From positions 1 through 64,000 of the forward strand of contig NZ_OESS01000003.1 of assembly GCF_900240285.1 (NCBI RefSeq): a stretch of DNA of 64,000 nt, in the 5' to 3' direction. This DNA comes from Halobacillus sp. Marseille-P3879 (GTDB lineage Bacteria > Bacillota > Bacilli > Bacillales > Halobacillaceae). Positions 55,512 to 64,000 of this stretch are shown piece after piece (position 1 is the first letter of the stretch; each line of letters starts with the position of its first letter). Below the pieces are notes generated by a model, which saw only the letters and a program-made list of their open reading frames with translations, was not told the DNA's origin and did no database searches. Made by a program: the position numbers and the translations under genes.

Positions 55512-56612
55512 ATGAGAAATAACACAGGATTTATTTGTGATGAACGCTATTTTTGGCACGATACAGGAAATGGTGCTTTGTTTCTACCACCAGGTGGATG
55601 GATCGAGGCGGATGAGCATGGGGAAAGTCCGAAAAGCAAACGACGGATAAAGAATTTGCTGGAGAGAAGTGGATTTATCGATGAATTGACGGGCATACGT
55701 CCAAGGGCTGCAACCCAGGAAGAGATCGAGTTCGTTCATCGCTCTTCTTATGTGGAGAAGGTAAAGCAGTTAAGTGATACGCTCGGCGGGGATGCAGGAG
55801 AACTTGCCCTTGTTGGCAGAGGTTCCTATGAAATCGCACTGCTATCTGCAGGTGGTGTCATGACAGGCGTGGATGCGGTAATGGAAGGGGAGGTAGACAA
55901 TGTCTATGCTTTAACTAGACCGCCTGGCCATCATGCAGAAACCGAACAGGGAATGGGCTTTTGCCTTTTTAATAATGTGGCGGTTGCCGCGCGGTATGCG
56001 CAAAAGAAGTATGGCCTTAAACGAATCCTGATTTTGGATTGGGATGTTCATCATGGCAATGGGACGGAAAATGTCTTTTATGACGATCCCGATATCTTGT
56101 TTATTTCGCTTCATCAAGATGGGAACTTTCCGCCAGATCGAGGTGCAAGAGAAGATATCGGGGAAGACGCTGGTAGAGGCTACAATATCAATATCCCATT
56201 ACCTGCAGGAACAGGAAATGCCGGTTATCGATATGCATTAGAAAAAGCGGTTGCCCCCATTGCTGATCAATTTAAGCCAGAGCTTATTCTAGTATCTGCA
56301 GGCCAGGATGCCAGTGTATTCGACCCACTAGCTCAAATGATGGTGACAGCTCAAGGATTTGGCGAGATGGGAACAATCGTAAAGGACATAGCTGAACGTC
56401 ACTGTAAAGGTCGTCTAGTAGCCTGCCACGAAGGTGGATATAGCCCGGCTTACGTTCCATTTTGTACCTTAAGAATTATTGAAGCTCTTAGTGGAGTGCA
56501 AAGTAAAGTAATAGAAGACCCTTATTATAATGCTATTAAAGGTTTACCGACAGAAGTATTAACTAAGGAACAAAAAGAAGCGGTAGATCAAGTGATCGCT
56601 ATTACACATTAG
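55512..56612 (+). CDS. HDAC-like deacetylase, candidate acetylpolyamine amidohydrolase
   Basis: A class II histone-deacetylase-fold zinc hydrolase of 366 residues. The two catalytic histidines are in TRPPGHHAET near residue 140. The zinc ligands are Asp and His in LDWDVHHGNGTE near 178 and Asp in SAGQDAS near 265; GYSPAYVPF carries a late loop. The aspartate-for-tyrosine position cannot be judged by eye. GGGGGAG precedes the ATG, 15 bases after the aminotransferase. In bacteria such enzymes remove acetyl groups from polyamines or other amides, which would supply a free amine to the aminotransferase. Confidence 0.85.
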   Translation: MRNNTGFICDERYFWHDTGNGALFLPPGGWIEADEHGESPKSKRRIKNLLERSGFIDELTGIRPRAATQEEIEFVHRSSYVEKVKQLSDTLGGDAGELALVGRGSYEIALLSAGGVMTGVDAVMEGEVDNVYALTRPPGHHAETEQGMGFCLFNNVAVAARYAQKKYGLKRILILDWDVHHGNGTENVFYDDPDILFISLHQDGNFPPDRGAREDIGEDAGRGYNINIPLPAGTGNAGYRYALEKAVAPIADQFKPELILVSAGQDASVFDPLAQMMVTAQGFGEMGTIVKDIAERHCKGRLVACHEGGYSPAYVPFCTLRIIEALSGVQSKVIEDPYYNAIKGLPTEVLTKEQKEAVDQVIAITH

Positions 56613-56730
56613 TTTTCTATTAATATTGAGTGCATAGGAACTATAGCCCGTAACAACAAGTTCGTAACTTAAAACCTTTAGCTTAGAGACGGGAGGAAAG
56701 CTCCTCAAATTATTTTTGATGATACCAATT

Positions 56731-56746
56731 TTGAAAGCGTTGTCAA
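56731..56746 (+). promoter_or_regulatory. cre-like site before the second DMT permease
   Basis: TTGAAAGCGTTGTCAA agrees with the CcpA consensus WTGNNARCGNWWWCAW at 15 of 16 positions and is near-palindromic. The 324-base gap also has a hairpin AGAACTAAGC / GCTTAGTTCT at about 56879-56904, without a T-run, just before the permease ribosome-binding site. Confidence 0.5.
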
Positions 56747-56936
56747 TCATGTTTTTCCGAAGGACAAGTTTGTTCTCAGTTCGAGAATAAACAAGTCATG
56801 GATATGTCTACAGAACAAAGATTGTTTAGTTGATTTGTACTATGAACGTATGGTTTGGTGTGGCATTTATCATTACGGAGAACTAAGCGGAAGGCTTAGT
56901 TCTCTAAGTCAAACTTGAATAAAAATGGGGGAGTCT

Positions 56937-57857
56937 ATGAATAAAGGGTTTCTTTATATCTTGTTGGTAATGTTCTTTTTGGGTATTAGCATTCCAATTG
57001 GAGATTATGCAATGAGGACAGTACCTGTATGGTTATTCACCGCTTTAACTCTAGCTGTTTCCAGTATTGTTCTACTACCAGCTGCCAAACGTTACGATAA
57101 GGTGAAATGGCGGAAACTTGGAAGAAATAATTATTATGGGATTTTTATGCAGGCACTTTTTACTTGTGTGCTATATACTGTCTTTTTATTATATGGTCTC
57201 ACTTACACGAATGTTATCTCGGCAGGTATTATCAATAGTATGGTCCCCGCTATCGTTTTGCTTCTTTCTTTTTTCCTTCTGGGGGAAAGGCTGAATATGC
57301 GAAAAATTATAGCTATTACTTTAGCAATCCTTGCCGTTATGGTTATGGAAGTAGTTGGAGTTGAACCAAATCAAGAAGCTAGTTGGTTAGGAAACATATT
57401 TATGATTTTGGCTGTGGTATCATTAGCCATGTTTTACGTATATGCGAAAAAATTTGCTGTAAAAATTGCCCCCATTACAATGGCGGCGGGTTTATGTGTG
57501 ATAGGGCTTATTATGACATTGCCTATGGCTATTTATGAAGCCTTCTCTTTTGATTGGAGCTCCTTAAATTCTTCCCTTTGGGTAATGATTCTTGCCTATG
57601 CTTTTTCAGGGTGGATTCTTGCCTACACCTTTACGTATTTAGGTATGCCAAAAGTGCCGGCAAGTACCGTGGGAATGGCTACGGCGATCATCCCTGTAAC
57701 GGCAACCATAATTGCAGTCCTTTTTCTGGGGGAATCCTTAAGTTTGTTTGACGGAGTCGCTTTACTCATGGTTATTGCCTCGATATTTATCGCAGAAACC
57801 AACAATCATTCTAAAATCGATGATGTAGAACTTGAACCTCAAAAAGAAACTATTTGA
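56937..57857 (+). CDS. DMT family transporter (EamA), paralogue 2
   Basis: A ten-helix EamA carrier of 306 residues. It matches the permease at 51902-52837 throughout, for example NNYYGIFMQALFTCVLYTVF against NYYGMFMQALLTATLYTIF, and PASTVGMATAIIPV against NASTAGMANAVIPV. ATG 56937 is chosen because TGGGGGAG lies just upstream; ATG 56925 precedes that site. Its neighbours suggest an amine, amino-acid or deacetylation product as cargo. Confidence 0.88.
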   Translation: MNKGFLYILLVMFFLGISIPIGDYAMRTVPVWLFTALTLAVSSIVLLPAAKRYDKVKWRKLGRNNYYGIFMQALFTCVLYTVFLLYGLTYTNVISAGIINSMVPAIVLLLSFFLLGERLNMRKIIAITLAILAVMVMEVVGVEPNQEASWLGNIFMILAVVSLAMFYVYAKKFAVKIAPITMAAGLCVIGLIMTLPMAIYEAFSFDWSSLNSSLWVMILAYAFSGWILAYTFTYLGMPKVPASTVGMATAIIPVTATIIAVLFLGESLSLFDGVALLMVIASIFIAETNNHSKIDDVELEPQKETI

Positions 57858-58005
57858 GACATAAATGGTATTCGGAAAAGTACGTAGGAATCCCCATCTA
57901 CGAACTAACATACAAGGTTTTAATTGATAGCATTTTATCCGGACTTTATTTAGAACTAAAGATATAAGATGCAAACAAAATGATTATTCTTAAGGAGGAA
58001 ATCAT

Positions 58006-59142
58006 ATGCGTATCGGTGTACCGACGGAAATAAAAAATAATGAAAGCAGAGTAGCCTTATCGCCTGCAGGAGTGCAACACTTGGTTTCGATGGGGCATGA
58101 GGTTGTGGTGGAAACAGGTGCAGGGGTGGATTCAGGATTTACTAACAATCAATATAAAGAAGCAGGGGCAGAGATTGTTTCGACAGCTGAAGAAACATGG
58201 GCGATGGAAATGGTAATGAAAGTAAAGGAGCCGCAGCCGGTGGAGTATACCTATTTTAGAGAAGGGCTGATCTTGTTTACTTACTTGCATCTTGCTGCCG
58301 AACCTGAACTAACTAAAGCACTTGTAGAAAGTAAAGTCGTAGGTATCGCATACGAAACGATTCAGAAAGAAGATGGCTCTCTTCCGTTGTTGACGCCAAT
58401 GAGTGAAGTCGCCGGACGTATGGCCGCACAGCTCGGTGCTCAATATCTTGAAAAACCAAAAGGCGGCTTGGGAGTTCTGTTAAGTGGTGTTCCTGGTGTT
58501 AAGCGCAGCAAGGTAGCCATCATCGGTGGGGGAGTTGTAGGGACTAACGTGGCAAAAATAGCCATCGGTCTCGGAGCTAATGTGACTATTTTGGATCTTA
58601 ATCCAGACCGTTTGCGTGAATTGGATGATCTTTTTGGAAATGATGTCAATACCTTGATGTCTAATCCATTGAATATTACAGAAACCGTCGGGGAATCTGA
58701 TCTTGTCATTGGAGCTGTTCTTATACCAGGGGCAAAAGCACCTAAACTGGTTACGGAAGAAATGGTGAAATCCATGAAAGAAGGGAGCGTTATTTTAGAT
58801 GTTGCGATTGATCAGGGAGGGATTTTTGAAACCGTAGATCGAATTACTACTCATGACAATGCAACTTACGTTAAACATGGGGTTGTCCATTATGCGGTAG
58901 CAAATATCCCTGGAGCCGTGCCTAGAACATCTATTATAGGTCTTACAAATGTAACTGTGCCGTATGCTCTTGAAATTGCCGGGAAAGGTTATGCTAAAGC
59001 TAGCCTGGAAAACTATGCGATTATGAAGGGAATCAATACTCTTGAGGGCGCTGTGACTTACCAAGCTGTTGCGGATGCTCATAAGCTGGAATACAAGTCA
59101 GCAGGAACTTTACTATCTGCCAAAATGTCTGTAGTTTCATAG
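58006..59142 (+). CDS. ald: Alanine dehydrogenase
   Basis: NAD-dependent alanine dehydrogenase of 378 residues, interconverting alanine with pyruvate and ammonia. It starts [18 protein letters not shown], has the substrate lysine in VMKVKEPQP near residue 75, the catalytic histidine in [11 protein letters not shown] near 96, and the Rossmann loop [14 protein letters not shown] near 175. AAGGAGGAA precedes the ATG. Placed after an omega-aminotransferase, it probably regenerates pyruvate and releases ammonia. It is the last intact gene before repeat copy C. Confidence 0.95.
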   Translation: MRIGVPTEIKNNESRVALSPAGVQHLVSMGHEVVVETGAGVDSGFTNNQYKEAGAEIVSTAEETWAMEMVMKVKEPQPVEYTYFREGLILFTYLHLAAEPELTKALVESKVVGIAYETIQKEDGSLPLLTPMSEVAGRMAAQLGAQYLEKPKGGLGVLLSGVPGVKRSKVAIIGGGVVGTNVAKIAIGLGANVTILDLNPDRLRELDDLFGNDVNTLMSNPLNITETVGESDLVIGAVLIPGAKAPKLVTEEMVKSMKEGSVILDVAIDQGGIFETVDRITTHDNATYVKHGVVHYAVANIPGAVPRTSIIGLTNVTVPYALEIAGKGYAKASLENYAIMKGINTLEGAVTYQAVADAHKLEYKSAGTLLSAKMSVVS

Positions 59143-59165
59143 TATAGATTTTTTGAACGTGTAAC

Positions 59166-59188
59166 TTATTGACTGGCTTTTGACTGGA
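59166..59188 (+). repeat. Partial copy of the TGACTGG repeat
   Basis: ATTGACTGGCTTTTGACTGG matches the end of the groEL 3' repeats (TTTGACTGGATTTTGACTGG) with two differences and continues ATACCGTTCATTAA, similar to 27186-27201 and 60461-60472. It lies just after ald. Confidence 0.6.
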
Positions 59189-59303
59189 TACCGTTCATTA
59201 ATATTGATATCTTATTTAGCAATAACCTAACACTTTAAAGTGGAAACACTGGTAATATAGGCATCTTTAACACCTATTTTTAAGTATTTCGTCTATTCAG
59301 AGT

Positions 59304-59390
59304 ATGGGTGGCATGATGTGATAGCCTCAAAAACCCTTTCAATATAAGGTTTGAGAACGATTTGACTATATTATGACTGTATTTTAAAAA
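59304..59390 (+). repeat. groEL 3'-end repeat, copy C (attR-like)
   Basis: It starts ATGGGTGGCATGATGTGATA and continues AAACCCTTTCAATATAAGGT to TTTGAC and TATGAC units. About 75 of 87 bases agree with copy A by eye, far less than copy B does. No groEL coding sequence precedes it. It marks the right edge of the catabolic region. Confidence 0.8.
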
Positions 59391-59401
59391 ATATTGAAGA
59401 G

Positions 59402-59445
59402 AAAAAGCCTCTCAGTAGTTCAAGTTATCTACTTAGAGGCTTTTT
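59402..59445 (+). terminator. groEL-type terminator after copy C
   Basis: AAAAAGCCTCT pairs with AGAGGCTTTTT, with an inner AGTAG / CTACT. The core matches the terminator after groEL at 25047-25085, so the repeat unit at copy C includes the terminator. Confidence 0.75.
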
Positions 59446-59524
59446 AGATATTAGTATTGGATGTAAATTGAAGTATGCAGGAACTATAGTCATTTTCTAT
59501 AGGATAATAGCCTGAGACAGCATC

Positions 59525-60116
59525 TTATTTTTCAAACAACACTCCGAAATGATAAGAGGCGAGGTCTGCTTGTTTTAAATGAGTTAACCCTGCTTTTTCT
59601 CCCCAATATTTTATTTTTTCAGGGGTTGGCCGAATGGCCATGGAAGGTCCTCTTGGTGTTTTGTGTGGTTTCCAATGAATAACACCTAGTTTTCCTTCTG
59701 TTTGTAGGAGTTGCGCCGTTCGGTTTAGAAGTTCGAAAGGTTCTTCGCAATGCAACATGTTAAAAACTAATATAATCCACCTATGGAATATTTCGGGGTA
59801 TGTTCTGAAGAGTTTTATTGTGAGATAAGTCCCCATGGATTAAATGTGTATTTTGAATGTCTTCCTCCACTATTCGTTTCCTACAAATATCTAATTATTC
59901 TTCATTAATATCTATCCCAATGACAGAACCAGAAACAATTTTTGCTGCAGGAATTAGAAAGGTACCAAAACCCCATCCTACATCAACATAGTTTTTTGTG
60001 TGATGATCCACTTCTAATATATTAAGGAAAGAAACTGGATCGAAGAAGGTTGCCCACAAGGCCGCATCCGGCAAATCAAACTCTCTGTATTGCAAGGTTA
60101 ATCCCCTAGTCTTCAA
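59525..60116 (-). pseudogene. Decayed SAM-dependent methyltransferase gene
   Basis: The N-terminal part (60116-59895) gives WATFFDPVSFLNILEV and the SAM-binding region YVDVGWGFGTFLIPAAKIVS, then VIGIDINEE and a stop. In intact relatives that loop is usually DIGCGYGTF, so a conserved small or cysteine residue is replaced by tryptophan. A second frame (59836-59525) gives FELLNRTAQLLQTEGKLGVI and HWKPHKTPRGPSMAIRPTPE. The middle carries a stop and at least one frameshift. It is a disabled class I methyltransferase. Confidence 0.7.
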
Positions 60117-60768
60117 TTTACATTTTCTCTTCCATTACATACTATATTCATCAGAGGAAAAATGTTTAATTGGAGTTTTTAAGCATCCATTTGAAGCGTT
60201 TCTTTCATTTTTGTCCAAGCGAATCTTTACGTCTAGCTCTTTGTTAATATAGAAGTTTTGTTTTATAGTTTCTGGTTCGCTGAAAAGTTTTTTGTCTCAT
60301 CTATATGGATCCATAATATCCATAGAAAATAGTGGTCTGGCAGTTTCAGGTTTTATTTTTTCATTTCAGTTGGTGAACCAGATATTTTAAAAATGTATTA
60401 GTTCACCAGGTTAAAGATCCATTTCTTTTAGGATCAACCTAGGAGGTGTTTTAGTGACTAGATACTGTTCATCGTACCAGGGATCAGACCCCAAAACTAT
60501 TAATGTATTTTTAGCTTTTTTTAAGTCTCGTTAATATTATATTGGAACTTAAAAGCGATCCCTTCTCTTTTGCATTAGTGTATTTCCATAGATTAAATAA
60601 GTTATCATTATGATTTATTACACACGAGGGACTTTTGGAAAATTTAAAAAAAGAATTACTAGGGAAGGGATTTTCCATATTAAAATCGTGTTTTCTGACA
60701 TACCTCTGACACATTCAAGTTTTATAGTGAAATCATAATTTAAATCTTATGAAACGAGGGCTTAGGAA
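60117..60768. other. Gap with a short degenerate repeat
   Basis: No gene is recognised. At 60441-60491 lies AGGAGGTGTTTTAGTGACTA, GATACTGTTCATCG and CCAGGGATCAGACCCC; its first part resembles 27157-27201, and the last part looks like the GGTCAGACCCC-type ends seen with REP-associated transposases. The htrA promoter must lie in 60650-60760 but is not clear. Confidence 0.4.
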
Positions 60769-61923
60769 ATGAGAGAAAAGAAACGGTCTCTTTTTAAATT
60801 AATCGGGTTATCTATGTCCGCTGGTGTTTTAGGTTCTGCGCTTACGTTAGGGATCACTTCTTACGATGACAATACAGACGTGAATCCAACTGCTGTTGAA
60901 AGTACATTTGAAGAAACGGTTGATGTCGACGTATCACAAATGTCTGCAGATTCATATTTATCTACAGCTGATATTGTTGCTGATGCATCCGATGCAATAG
61001 TCGGAGTCGTTAATATGACGATGCAAAGTAGTCCATTCCAAAATACTGAAGAGGTAGTAGAAAGTGGAACGGGATCGGGTGTCATCTATAAGGTTACGGA
61101 TGATGCCGCTTATATCGTTACAAACAATCACGTAGTAGAAGGGGCCTCCGAAATTCAAATTTCTCTTAACGATGGGAAAGAAGTGACGGCTGAACTGGTT
61201 GGAGCAGATGCCCTCACTGATATCGCCGTATTGAAAATTGAAGGCGACTACGACATGACACCGCTGGCATTCGGGGATTCCGAAGATATTCGGGCGGGAG
61301 AAGAGGTTATTGCTATCGGTAATCCTTTAGGGCTTGACTTATCCAGGACTGTTACCCAAGGCATTATTAGTGCGAAGAATCGAACGATTTCCGTGTCAAC
61401 TTCTGCTGGGGAGTGGGATCTGGATGTCATTCAAACCGATGCAGCGATCAATCCTGGAAACAGTGGGGGGGCACTTATCAATTTCTCCGGCCAATTGATT
61501 GGGATTAATAGTCTGAAAATAGCAAGTGATGATGCAGAAGGACTTGGCTTTGCCATACCTAGTAACAATGTTGAGGAGTTGATCGAAGATATCACAAAGG
61601 ATGGCAAAGTGGATCGTCCATATCTTGGATTAGGCGTGATGACGATAAACCAAGTTCCTTCTTATTACTCGCAGTCGCTTCCTGAGGATGTGAAAGAAGG
61701 GGTCATTATTGGGTCTATAGACGATATGTCTGCTGCAGCGAAAGCCGGACTGAAGAAAGAGGACATTATTGTATCTCTCGAGGATCAGTCAGTAACTAGT
61801 GCAAGTGATCTTCGCAAGTATCTTTACACGAATCACAAAGCCGGTGACAAAGTGGACATCAAGTTTTATCGTGACGGAGAAGCACAGACAATCCAAGTCA
61901 CGCTGACAGATCAGCCTGAATGA
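60769..61923 (+). CDS. HtrA/DegP-type serine protease
   Basis: A membrane-anchored envelope protease of 384 residues. It has a cytoplasmic start (MREKKRSLFK), one membrane anchor at about residues 10-29, then a trypsin-like domain. The catalytic triad is His in VTNNHVVEGA near 123, Asp in ALTDIAVLKI near 153 and Ser in NPGNSGGALI near 235. A single PDZ domain follows (RPYLGLGVMTI to the end). It is 24 bases before a PrsA-like foldase gene. B. subtilis has three paralogues (HtrA, HtrB, HtrC), so I give no symbol. Regulation by CssRS is usual but no box is recognised. Confidence 0.92.
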   Translation: MREKKRSLFKLIGLSMSAGVLGSALTLGITSYDDNTDVNPTAVESTFEETVDVDVSQMSADSYLSTADIVADASDAIVGVVNMTMQSSPFQNTEEVVESGTGSGVIYKVTDDAAYIVTNNHVVEGASEIQISLNDGKEVTAELVGADALTDIAVLKIEGDYDMTPLAFGDSEDIRAGEEVIAIGNPLGLDLSRTVTQGIISAKNRTISVSTSAGEWDLDVIQTDAAINPGNSGGALINFSGQLIGINSLKIASDDAEGLGFAIPSNNVEELIEDITKDGKVDRPYLGLGVMTINQVPSYYSQSLPEDVKEGVIIGSIDDMSAAAKAGLKKEDIIVSLEDQSVTSASDLRKYLYTNHKAGDKVDIKFYRDGEAQTIQVTLTDQPE

Positions 61924-61947
61924 AAATAAGACAAGGGGGAAGGTAGA

Positions 61948-62817
61948 ATGAACAAAAAAATAATGATAGGAGGCGGAGTATTTCTCGTTGCGGCGGTGCT
62001 CTGCATCTTCCTTATTATAAAAATGTATGCAGAAGAAAGTGTAGCGACAGTCAATGGAGAAGAGATTGAGAAGGAAGACCTGTATGATTTGCTTGTCAGT
62101 CAATATGGAGATGAGGCACTGGATTCTTTAATTACAAGCAAAATTGTACAATTAGAAGCAGAGAAAAACGATATTGACGTGAGTCAAGAGGATATTGATG
62201 AGGAGATGGCTATCTATTACGATCAGTATGGCGGTGAAGAAGCTTTTCAAAGTACCTTGGAAGAAAGCGGTGTGACTATTGCTGATTTCAAAGAAGACTT
62301 GGAAGAATATTTGGCTATGAATCAACTACTTAAAGATAGAATTTCTGTTACGGATGAGGAAAAGGAAGCGTATTTCGAGGAGAATAAAGAGAGTTTCAAC
62401 CAACCAGAACAAGTGACTGCAAGACATATTTTAACTGAAACAAAAGAAGAGGCTCAAACGGTTCTTGATAAGCTGGAAGAAGGAGAAGACTTTGCTGATC
62501 TCGCGGCAGAATATTCGACGGATGACACCACGAGTGAATCTGGAGGTGACCTCGGTACCTTCGGCGAAGGAGAAATGGTGGAAGCTTTTGATAAGGCTGC
62601 CTTTTCCATGGAAGCTGGGGAAGTGAGTGATCCGGTAGAAACGGAATACGGCTTTCATATCATCGAAGTGACTGATCGTACGGATGCGAAAGAAGCTGTC
62701 TATGAAGATGTGGAAGAGGAAGTAACAGATGCACTGTACGATTCCAAGCTAAATGAAGAATACAGTGTTTGGCTCGAAGAAAAAATGACAGAGTATGAAA
62801 TTAACAATAACCTATAA
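61948..62817 (+). CDS. PrsA-like parvulin foldase with a membrane anchor
   Basis: An extracytoplasmic peptidyl-prolyl isomerase of 289 residues. An N-terminal SurA-like chaperone part (VATVNGEEIEKEDLYDLLV) is followed by a parvulin domain at about 140-245 (QVTARHILTETKEEAQTVLD, GGDLGTFGEGEMVEAFDKAA and TEYGFHIIEVTD). PrsA is normally a lipoprotein, but the only early cysteine (VLCIFLIIK, residue 19) lies within the hydrophobic stretch and does not form a lipobox, so a transmembrane anchor is more likely. AAGGGGGAAGG precedes the ATG. It is co-transcribed with the protease. Confidence 0.88.
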   Translation: MNKKIMIGGGVFLVAAVLCIFLIIKMYAEESVATVNGEEIEKEDLYDLLVSQYGDEALDSLITSKIVQLEAEKNDIDVSQEDIDEEMAIYYDQYGGEEAFQSTLEESGVTIADFKEDLEEYLAMNQLLKDRISVTDEEKEAYFEENKESFNQPEQVTARHILTETKEEAQTVLDKLEEGEDFADLAAEYSTDDTTSESGGDLGTFGEGEMVEAFDKAAFSMEAGEVSDPVETEYGFHIIEVTDRTDAKEAVYEDVEEEVTDALYDSKLNEEYSVWLEEKMTEYEINNNL

Positions 62818-62829
62818 GATAAGTGGAGA

Positions 62830-62863
62830 AAAAAGATCAGTCGAAAAAACGACTGGTCTTTTT
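62830..62863 (+). terminator. Terminator of the protease-foldase operon
   Basis: AAAAAGATCAGTCG pairs with CGACTGGTCTTTTT around a six-A loop. Confidence 0.85.
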
Positions 62864-63278
62864 GTATAGTGGTGAATCGCCGATTATTGATTTATAGATC
62901 GAGCACTTACTTAAAAGCGAAAAAAGTAATGAGAGTACACGTTCAGTACCTGCATGAGACGAAATAATGGTTGGTGCACAAAAGAAAAGGACACTAGTTT
63001 CCCAAATGTCTCACATGAATACAATGATGAGATTGGTCAAAAGACGCTTATGAAGGCTGCCTGCCAGAAACTTTTTCGGTTATAAATTATAACGAAAAAC
63101 AGACCATAATAATCCCGAGGAAACAGGATACCTCGCAATATGAGTTTCAAGAGCGCGCTCGGGTGTTTGTCCGCAGAAAGAGAATGGTCTGGTGCTCCTG
63201 AAGACAAGAAAAAAGCTTGTAGAAAACACAGGGTTTCTCTACAAGCTGAAAAGACTGCCGAGCTATCGGCAGTCTTTG
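62864..63278. other. Gap with tandem hairpins before the CotH-family gene
   Basis: No gene is seen. At the right end are two hairpins: AGCTTGTAGAAA / TTTCTCTACAAGCT (about 63214-63246) and AAAGACTGCCGA / TCGGCAGTCTTT (63250-63278). The second abuts the stop of the minus-strand CotH gene and is probably its terminator. Confidence 0.6.
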
Positions 63279-64000
63279 TTAAGCACGATATCTTTTGAAA
63301 AGGTTGATAAACACGGTTGTTCCAAGCAATAAGATGACTAGCACGGAAACGGAAATCAGGTTTCTTTTTTGGGAAGCTGTGTCAGCAGTTGAACTGCCTT
63401 CCATCCCGCGCATACCTTGTGGTCTTTCTCCGCCCATGCCTTCAGGCCCCCTCCCATCTGGCATGGCGGGTATTTCACCGTCCTGCATTCCTTCTGGCAT
63501 TTGACCTTCTTCCATTCCCTCTGGTCTATCACCATTTCCTTGTCCGCCCATCCCTGGCATGCCGCCACTGTTTTCACTCATTCCTTCTCCATCGTCATAG
63601 CTAGGAATATCTCCATCCAGTTGCTGTTGAACGTTCTCTATCCTTTGTTCAAGGAAGCTGGTGATTGCTGGATACCCGTCAACAGCTCCGCTGCCTGTAT
63701 TAGCCTGGAATTCGTCATACGTATAAAAAGCAGTAGGGTCCTCCTTTACAGAATCACTGATTAAATCTTTCACTTCACTTACTCGTTGTTCAATATTATC
63801 GAGTTTATTTAATGTTTGTTGAATGTACGTGTGATAGGTTTCTTTATACTGGTCATCTGATAGCACGTAATCCGTCAAAGGGTGTTGTTCTACAGAACCT
63901 ATCGTAGGTTCGTCGATAAGCATGGTGATTTGTTCTTCATCCCCCATTCCCCCTATGGACATGTTGTGGTCCCATGGAAGGAAAGTGAATATACCGTCTT
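63279..64000 (-). CDS. CotH kinase family protein, C-terminal part (runs off the window)
   Basis: The frame is open to the right edge, so the start is missing. The first visible residues, DGIFTFLPWDHNMSIGG, are the conserved end of the CotH kinase fold with its metal-binding aspartate. A helical segment follows, then a low-complexity region of about 60 residues rich in Gly, Met, Pro and Glu (MPGMGGQGNGDRPEGMEEGQ and similar GM/PEGM repeats), and a final membrane helix ISVSVLVILLLGTTVFINLF with a basic KRYRA end. CotH proteins are atypical protein kinases of spore coats; the membrane-anchored form with the repeat-rich linker may act at the cell surface instead. Confidence 0.8.
   Translation of the reverse strand, partial: DGIFTFLPWDHNMSIGGMGDEEQITMLIDEPTIGSVEQHPLTDYVLSDDQYKETYHTYIQQTLNKLDNIEQRVSEVKDLISDSVKEDPTAFYTYDEFQANTGSGAVDGYPAITSFLEQRIENVQQQLDGDIPSYDDGEGMSENSGGMPGMGGQGNGDRPEGMEEGQMPEGMQDGEIPAMPDGRGPEGMGGERPQGMRGMEGSSTADTASQKRNLISVSVLVILLLGTTVFINLFKRYRA

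Overview
The window looks like chromosome of a moderately halophilic, low-GC, endospore-forming Bacillaceae (Halobacillus/Virgibacillus-like). The backbone order thiL-tsaE-tsaB-rimI-tsaD ... ABC-F (ydiF)-moaC-rex ... ydiK-ydiL-groES-groEL matches the Bacillus subtilis ydi-gro region. A glycine-betaine-producing carnitine module and a BCCT carrier suggest salt adaptation, and a CotH-family protein at the right edge suggests sporulation.

Layout. 1-560: end of an rRNA operon (5S rRNA, initiator tRNA-Met, tRNA-Asp, terminator). 635-4212: thiL and the t6A operon (tsaE, tsaB, rimI, tsaD), followed by a tight cluster of consensus DnaA boxes (4254-4427). 4553-8728: TetR regulator, CsbD-like stress protein, BrnQ carrier and a PBP4a-type D,D-carboxypeptidase. 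8777-13410: a carnitine module. A BCCT carrier and a small CMD-family protein diverge from a three-gene operon that converts L-carnitine to glycine betaine; both promoters carry the same 16-bp element, facing outward. 13538-24959: DUF2207 membrane protein, orphan ABC ATPase, ABC-F protein, MoaC, Rex, MFS exporter, GNAT, YdiK, YdiL and the CIRCE-controlled groES-groEL operon.

Accessory region (about 25.0-59.4 kb). The last 19 bases of groEL plus about 60 bases downstream are repeated near-perfectly at 27303-27383 and more diverged at 59304-59390. This resembles nested integration at the 3' end of groEL, although no integrase is visible. The first segment (25.0-27.3 kb) holds a GNAT gene and decayed genes. 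The second (27.4-59.3 kb) is a catabolic island with: (i) MarR and a T-box-controlled tyrosyl-tRNA synthetase of TyrZ type; (ii) a nearly complete 4-hydroxyphenylacetate meta-cleavage pathway (hpaG1, hpaG2, hpaF, two aldehyde dehydrogenases, a sodium symporter with a 38-residue partner, a LysR regulator, hpaE, hpaB, hpaD, hpaC), a dedicated FAD-synthetase-like protein and a DapA-family aldolase; (iii) an aldehyde dehydrogenase, an iron alcohol dehydrogenase and a LuxR regulator; (iv) a flavin amine oxidase, a cupin, an amidohydrolase broken by one stop codon and a DMT permease; (v) a TetR regulator with a perfect palindromic operator, an omega-aminotransferase, an HDAC-like deacetylase, a second DMT permease and alanine dehydrogenase. 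Together they suggest uptake and degradation of aromatic and aliphatic amines, amides and acids (for example tyramine, 4-hydroxyphenylacetate and acetylated polyamines), with amino groups passing through alanine to ammonia. The substrates are inferred from context.

Right flank (59.5-64 kb): a decayed methyltransferase, an HtrA-type protease and a PrsA-type foldase (envelope protein quality control), and the 3' part of a CotH-family gene running off the window.
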